Origin: an uncultured Spirochaetales bacterium
GTDB lineage: Bacteria > Spirochaetota > Spirochaetia > JAFGXN01
Assembly: GCA_949289575.1 (NCBI GenBank)
Contig: CASEOG010000003.1
Location: 434,001-498,000 of the forward strand
Length of the DNA stretch: 64,000 bases
Direction: 5' to 3'
Positions 59,719 through 64,000 of the stretch are shown in pieces (positions within the stretch are counted from its first letter, which is position 1; each line of letters opens with the position of its first letter). The notes below the pieces were generated by a model. The model saw nothing but the letters and a program-made list of their open reading frames with translations. It was not told the DNA's origin and ran no database searches. Made by a program: the position numbers and the translations under genes.

Positions 59719-60972
59719 TTATAAGCGGGAAAAGTCCAATGTGGCGAAATAATCGTCTATCGTTTCTGCCCGGCGGATTTTTTCGAAAGACCCGTCGCTT
59801 TTCATCAGAAATTCGGCACAGCGTAATTTGGCGTTGTAATTGAAGCCCATGGCGTGACCGTGAGCGCCGCCGTCGTGAATGACTGCATAGTCACCGATTT
59901 CCGGCTGCGGAATTTTTCTGTCGACAGCGAATTTGTCGTTGTTTTCGCACAGAGATCCGGTAACATCGCATTTATAGTCAATCGGTGCATTTTCTTTTCC
60001 CAGTATCGTAATGTGGTGATAAGCGCCGTAGAGAGCCGGCCTCATCAAATTGGCCATACAGGCATCCAGACCGACATAATTTTTGTAGGTAACTTTTTTA
60101 TGCAGAACCTTCGAAACCAGATAACCGTAAGGACCGGTGACCATCCGGCCGCATTCCATCACAATCCGCGGCTGCTTCAGTCCTTTGGCGATGATCAGAG
60201 TTTCGTATAAATTGCGTATTCCTTCGGCCACATATTCGAGATCGACCGCTTTCTGATCCCATTTGTAGGGAATTCCGATTCCGCCGCCGAGATTGATAAA
60301 TTCGAGTTCGACACCGGTTTCGGCCTTGATTTTCGCTGCCAGTTCGAACAGGATACGTGCCGTTTCGATGAAATAGTCGGGATTCAGTTCGTTGCTGGCA
60401 ACCATTGTATGAAGACCGAACCGTTTGCAGCCTTCCGCCTTCATCCGGCGGTAGCCTTCTTTCAGCTGGTCGCGGGTCAGTCCGTATTTGGCCTCTTCCG
60501 GTTTTCCGATCAGGGTGTTGCCTTCTTTTAACGGCCCCGGATTGTAACGAAAGCAGATGAGTTCGGGAATGCCGGCCGCTTCCTTTAAAGTGTCGATATG
60601 TGTAATATCATCGAGATTGATAATCGCCCCCAGTTCACGGGCTCTTTTGAATTCGGCAGCCGGCGTATCGTTCGATGTGAACATAATCGATTCACCGGTC
60701 AGGCCGACCTTTGCCGCCAGTTCCAGTTCGGGAAGCGATGAACAGTCGGCTCCCATGCCGACCCCTTTCAACAGTTTCATGATGTACGGATTGGGCAGTG
60801 CTTTCACCGCAAAATAATTGCGGAAACCGCCCGGCAGAATCGAAAAAGCGTTCAAAAAATATTGCGCATTTTCCGAAATTGCTTTTTCATCATAAATATA
60901 AAACGGTGTCGGATTGGATTTTTCGATTTCTTTTACCGAATCGAGAGTAAAGGGTACGTTTTTCTCGGTCAT
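59719..60972 (-). CDS. lysA: Diaminopimelate decarboxylase
   Basis: 417 aa fold-type III PLP enzyme that makes lysine from meso-diaminopimelate. NYFAVKALPNP holds the PLP Lys57. FGLHTMVASNE, FINLGGGIGIPY and VMECGRMVTGPYG are conserved, and CDVTGSLCENND gives the substrate Cys. Related carboxynorspermidine decarboxylases share the fold but this match is to LysA. GAGGAG precedes the ATG. Confidence 0.93.
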   Translation of the reverse strand: MTEKNVPFTLDSVKEIEKSNPTPFYIYDEKAISENAQYFLNAFSILPGGFRNYFAVKALPNPYIMKLLKGVGMGADCSSLPELELAAKVGLTGESIMFTSNDTPAAEFKRARELGAIINLDDITHIDTLKEAAGIPELICFRYNPGPLKEGNTLIGKPEEAKYGLTRDQLKEGYRRMKAEGCKRFGLHTMVASNELNPDYFIETARILFELAAKIKAETGVELEFINLGGGIGIPYKWDQKAVDLEYVAEGIRNLYETLIIAKGLKQPRIVMECGRMVTGPYGYLVSKVLHKKVTYKNYVGLDACMANLMRPALYGAYHHITILGKENAPIDYKCDVTGSLCENNDKFAVDRKIPQPEIGDYAVIHDGGAHGHAMGFNYNAKLRCAEFLMKSDGSFEKIRRAETIDDYFATLDFSRL

Positions 60973-61058
60973 ATAAACTCCTCTTCTTCATTATCCTTAT
61001 TTTTTCTCAAAAATCAAGGGAAGAAAGAGCGATTTACATGCGCGGAAGGGGAACATTT

Positions 61059-62192
61059 TTACGGCATCTCGTTCAGGAACCGTTGTGCCAGATAGAGATA
61101 TCTGTCGTGGGCGTGAGCAAAAAATTTTTTGTAAGAAACGCAGAAGCGGTTTCTGTTGCGGGTTTGCGGATCGCGGATACGGTCTTTCGGGCAGCCGCCG
61201 TAACAGAGTCTGTACCACCGGCAGTTGAGACAGTGCGGCTTATGCGCGGTTTTTTCTTTTCCGAAACGGTCCTGCCGGGGCGAATTCAGTAACGAAAACA
61301 GGTCGGTTCGGTGCAGATTTCCGAGAAAGGTTTCGAGCGAAACAAGAAAATCACAGCTGTAACAGTCGCCGTTGTATTCGATGACCGGATAGTTGCCGCA
61401 TTCCTTTTGCAGGATGCAGTCGGGAATTTCCATGCCGACATAACGGTGAAAAACCGAGTCGATAAATCGAATCGATGTCGTCTGCCGCAGATTTTCCTGA
61501 TCGATATCCGCAAACCATAAATCGAATACTTTACAGAGAAAATCTCCGAAGGCTTCCGGGTCGGCGGAAAACGAAGCGGCCCGGGAGGGATCTGCCGGGT
61601 CTGTCTCGACCACCGGAATAAACTGCATATAGGGAAATCCGAGCTCCTTAAAATAGCGGTACAGCCGCTCCGGCTCGAGAACGGAACGATCGTTAACGGT
61701 GCAGAGGATGTTGACCTCAACCCCGTGTTCTTTCAGCATCAGAGCCTTTTTTTCGATCAGCGCGTGTGTCTCTTTGCCGTCGGTTGATTTCCGGTAACGG
61801 TCGTGCAAATCGCGGGGACCGTCGAGAGAGAGGCCGACCAGGAAATTTTCGTTCCGCAAAAATTCGGCCCAATCCTCATCGAGAAGCGTGCCGTTGGTTT
61901 GCAGCGCATTTTGAAAGGAGCTGTTCCCGCACACCTCTTTCTGCAGTCGGACGATATTTTTGAAAAACGGTAATCCGGCCAGTGTCGGTTCTCCGCCGTG
62001 CCAGATGAAAAAGGGCGATTCGGAATAACGGAATGCCTGACGAATCAGCCCGGCAGCCGTTTCTTCCGACATCATCATCGGCGCACGTTCTTCCGCATAA
62101 AGCTTCTTTTTGTCCAGATAGAAGCAGTATTCGCATCGGAGATTGCATCGTGCTCCGACCGGTTTGATAACCAGACTGGAAAGAGTTTTCAT
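61059..62192 (-). CDS. Anaerobic sulfatase-maturating-type radical SAM enzyme
   Basis: 377 aa. The radical SAM cluster is CNLRCEYC (Cys16, 20, 23), preceded by VIKPVGA, and FIWHGGEPTLAGLPFF follows. The C-terminal SPASM region has Cys in CILQKECGNY, CYSCDF and CLNCRWYRLCYGGCPKD. It would oxidise an active-site Ser or Cys of a sulfatase to formylglycine without oxygen. No sulfatase gene lies in this window. Its ATG overlaps the stop of the upstream c-di-GMP gene (ATGA). Confidence 0.92.
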   Translation of the reverse strand: MKTLSSLVIKPVGARCNLRCEYCFYLDKKKLYAEERAPMMMSEETAAGLIRQAFRYSESPFFIWHGGEPTLAGLPFFKNIVRLQKEVCGNSSFQNALQTNGTLLDEDWAEFLRNENFLVGLSLDGPRDLHDRYRKSTDGKETHALIEKKALMLKEHGVEVNILCTVNDRSVLEPERLYRYFKELGFPYMQFIPVVETDPADPSRAASFSADPEAFGDFLCKVFDLWFADIDQENLRQTTSIRFIDSVFHRYVGMEIPDCILQKECGNYPVIEYNGDCYSCDFLVSLETFLGNLHRTDLFSLLNSPRQDRFGKEKTAHKPHCLNCRWYRLCYGGCPKDRIRDPQTRNRNRFCVSYKKFFAHAHDRYLYLAQRFLNEMP

Positions 62193-64000
62193 GATTTTTT
62201 CCCGGACTGTTCCTGCAGGAGCCTGTACAGCGTTTCGGGAGAAACCGGTTTATAGAAATAAAATCCCTGCAGATAATCAAAATCCATTTCGTCAACCAGT
62301 CTCATTTCGTTTTCGTTTTCGATTCCTTCGATGCATATCTTTTTATCCGACTCGTGACAACCGAAAATAATTGTTTTAAACAGACGGTAATTGAGTTTCG
62401 ATCCGATTAATTTCTGAGTCAGAGTTCGGTCCATTTTGACAATATCGGCCGGGCATTCGAACAGAGAGTTTAATGACGAATAACCGCTGCCCAGGTCGTC
62501 GATGGCAAATAAAAACCCTTCTTTTTTTATGCGTGTAATAAAATCAAAAAGAAGTTCGTTCGATTCGCGGTTTGTTGTTTCCGTCAGCTCGATGATCAGA
62601 GAAGAGGGGTTCACGTTATATTTTTTCACAGTATCCATAATGAATCCGAAGAATGTCGAATCGGGAATTTGCAGGTAAGAGATATTGACGGAGAGTAGGA
62701 AATCGGGTTTGACACGGGTCAGTTGTTTGGAGAACCGGACTGCTTCTTCGAAAACCCAGTTCCCGACCGGCTGAATCAGGTGGTGGCTTTCCAGAATCGG
62801 AATGAATTTTCCCGGCGAAATAATTTCTCCGTTTCGCTTCCAACGCAGCAGCACCTCACCGCCGATAATTGTTTTTTTCGTTCTGTCCGTGACGGGTTGA
62901 ATCTCGACAAAAAAGTCGGAAAATCCGTCGGAAACCGATTTGTTGAGATTAATCAGCATTTGCGCTCTTTTTTGCTTTTCGCTCAGAATCTTTTCGGAAA
63001 GAGTGACATAATCCGCTTTCTGACAATCTTTTGCCTGTTTGATCAGATTATTGATTGTTTGAACTGTTTCCTCATCGACGGAATAATTTTTCGGAATTTT
63101 CAGAAAGCCGATTGAACAGGGATTCTGCATATATAATTGATGCGAGGAATAAATTGTTTCCGTAATGTTTTTGATTTTTTCGGTCACGGAATCGAACGGA
63201 ACATCGTCTCCGTTTCTGGCGACCGCAACAAATTTAATGTTGTCGATGCGGTAAAAGTAGAAAAGAGATCCCAGCTTGATCTGAAAAATCTGTGCGATAT
63301 TTCTCAGAATCAAATTACCTTCCGTACGTCCGATGGAATTGTTGATTGATGAAAAATCATTTAAGCCGATTCCGATAATCCATCCGCCGGTTTTTGATAA
63401 AATTTCCATCTGTTTGATCAAGGCGGCAGATCCCCATAACCCGGTCACCGGATCGATGTTCCGTTCCTCTTGTAAGTTGGTCACAATTCCCGAAAAAAAG
63501 AGCGGAACGCCGTTCTCCCATTTGATAACCCCCTGGCAGTGGACCCATATAATTTCGCCTTTACTGTTTCTCATTTGGTAACAAATATTGTGGCTTTCCT
63601 TTTTTTGAGTCAGAATGGCGTTGATATCGTCGTAGTAGGCATTTTTATCCCGGTCGACAATTAAATCTCCCCATTTGTGAATCAGATCAGGAACAATATT
63701 CGACTCGAAGGAAAAGTCGTCTCTCATACGATCGGATATAAAAAAAACATTTTCTTTCATATCGCCGATGTAGAGATAATAAGGTTTTTCCTGATCGGAA
63801 ATCGCTTTGATAAGAGCAGACGGATCGAAATAGTAATTTCTTATATAATGAGAAAAAGAAGAAACCGACGCTTCCGTTATCGGGAGAAAGTGAGATTGCG
63901 TTTGTTTAAAAGTATCGAGATTGCAGTAAATATTGCGTTTATCGCGGTACATATCGATTTCGGCTTTATCAATTATCTGTTGCTGTGTAAATCGATTTGT
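62189..64000 (-). CDS. c-di-GMP protein: GGDEF end, PAS, degenerate GGDEF, EAL (5' end cut)
   Basis: 604 codons are visible; the frame stays open to the window edge, so the true start is outside. The first visible part QQQIIDKAEIDMYRDKR looks like the end of a GGDEF domain. A PAS-like region follows (about 70-170, YQMRNSKGEIIWVHCQG), then a degenerate GGDEF (IDNIKF instead of GGDEF) and an EAL domain: GGEVLLRW, LIIELTETTN, FAIDDLGSGYSSLNSL, CIEGIENENE and QGFYFYKP. EAL key residues are mostly kept, so phosphodiesterase activity is likely. Translationally coupled to the radical SAM gene. Confidence 0.93.
   Translation of the reverse strand, partial: TNRFTQQQIIDKAEIDMYRDKRNIYCNLDTFKQTQSHFLPITEASVSSFSHYIRNYYFDPSALIKAISDQEKPYYLYIGDMKENVFFISDRMRDDFSFESNIVPDLIHKWGDLIVDRDKNAYYDDINAILTQKKESHNICYQMRNSKGEIIWVHCQGVIKWENGVPLFFSGIVTNLQEERNIDPVTGLWGSAALIKQMEILSKTGGWIIGIGLNDFSSINNSIGRTEGNLILRNIAQIFQIKLGSLFYFYRIDNIKFVAVARNGDDVPFDSVTEKIKNITETIYSSHQLYMQNPCSIGFLKIPKNYSVDEETVQTINNLIKQAKDCQKADYVTLSEKILSEKQKRAQMLINLNKSVSDGFSDFFVEIQPVTDRTKKTIIGGEVLLRWKRNGEIISPGKFIPILESHHLIQPVGNWVFEEAVRFSKQLTRVKPDFLLSVNISYLQIPDSTFFGFIMDTVKKYNVNPSSLIIELTETTNRESNELLFDFITRIKKEGFLFAIDDLGSGYSSLNSLFECPADIVKMDRTLTQKLIGSKLNYRLFKTIIFGCHESDKKICIEGIENENEMRLVDEMDFDYLQGFYFYKPVSPETLYRLLQEQSGKKS

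Overview
The window looks like a piece of a Gram-negative, host-associated spirochaete chromosome (Treponema-like). This is inferred from the mix of genes: many lipoproteins with loose lipoboxes, Cys-containing leucine-rich repeats of the T. pallidum type joined to group-2 bacterial Ig domains, GLUG and InlB-type repeat remnants, a BspA-like LRR protein, anaerobic enzymes and a DnaA/GyrB/GyrA/ParAB core. No rRNA is present, so the assignment rests on proteins only.

Region 1 (1-9.3 kb) is replication and segregation. dnaA runs leftwards off the window edge. gyrB-gyrA run rightwards from the shared 96-bp gap, a candidate origin. Two identical 16-bp parS palindromes lie just after gyrA, and parA-parB follow 1.7 kb further on. 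Region 2 (9.3-13.5 kb) holds a nuclease-fold lipoprotein, CorA, a BioD-like P-loop protein and a HAD phosphatase. Region 3 (13.5-17.5 kb) is an accessory locus of two LRR/Ig lipoproteins dotted with TGAGT-type inverted repeats. Region 4 (17.5-26.9 kb) has a peptide-binding lipoprotein, a PurL without a glutaminase domain, a DjlA-like protein, and a sugar ABC transporter whose permease is fused to its binding protein.

Region 5 (26.9-31.6 kb) is a four-gene operon: two related multi-pass membrane proteins of unknown function flank a phytoene-desaturase-type flavoenzyme and a ferredoxin-domain reductase. It is the best candidate here for an undescribed pathway. Region 6 (31.7-40 kb) has a lipoprotein pair, tRNA-Arg, a diguanylate cyclase, an RpiB-Dabb fusion, ClpP and PurC. 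Region 7 (39.8-42.5 kb) holds decayed genes and a striking possible phase-variation device: a promoter, a leaderless upstream ORF made of 19 ACTCA repeats, an 18-bp perfect hairpin, then a BspA-like gene. lrgAB follows.

Region 8 (42.6-53.2 kb) has addB-addA, another nuclease-fold protein, and a phosphatase/phospholipase C/CreD operon in which creD carries one in-frame amber codon. Region 9 (53.2-57.1 kb) is tRNA-bounded and contains two candidate promoter-hairpin-T-run RNAs, an FMN reductase, a GH16 lipoprotein and a beta-repeat membrane protein. Region 10 (57.1-64 kb) has gpmI, a PTS IIA protein, lysA, an anaerobic sulfatase-maturase-type radical SAM enzyme and a c-di-GMP protein cut by the window edge.

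Several promoters place the -10 box only 5-11 nt before the start codon of the first gene (gyrB, parA, addB, the 48.7-kb gene and the repeat ORF), suggesting leaderless mRNAs, while downstream operon genes have clear Shine-Dalgarno sequences.
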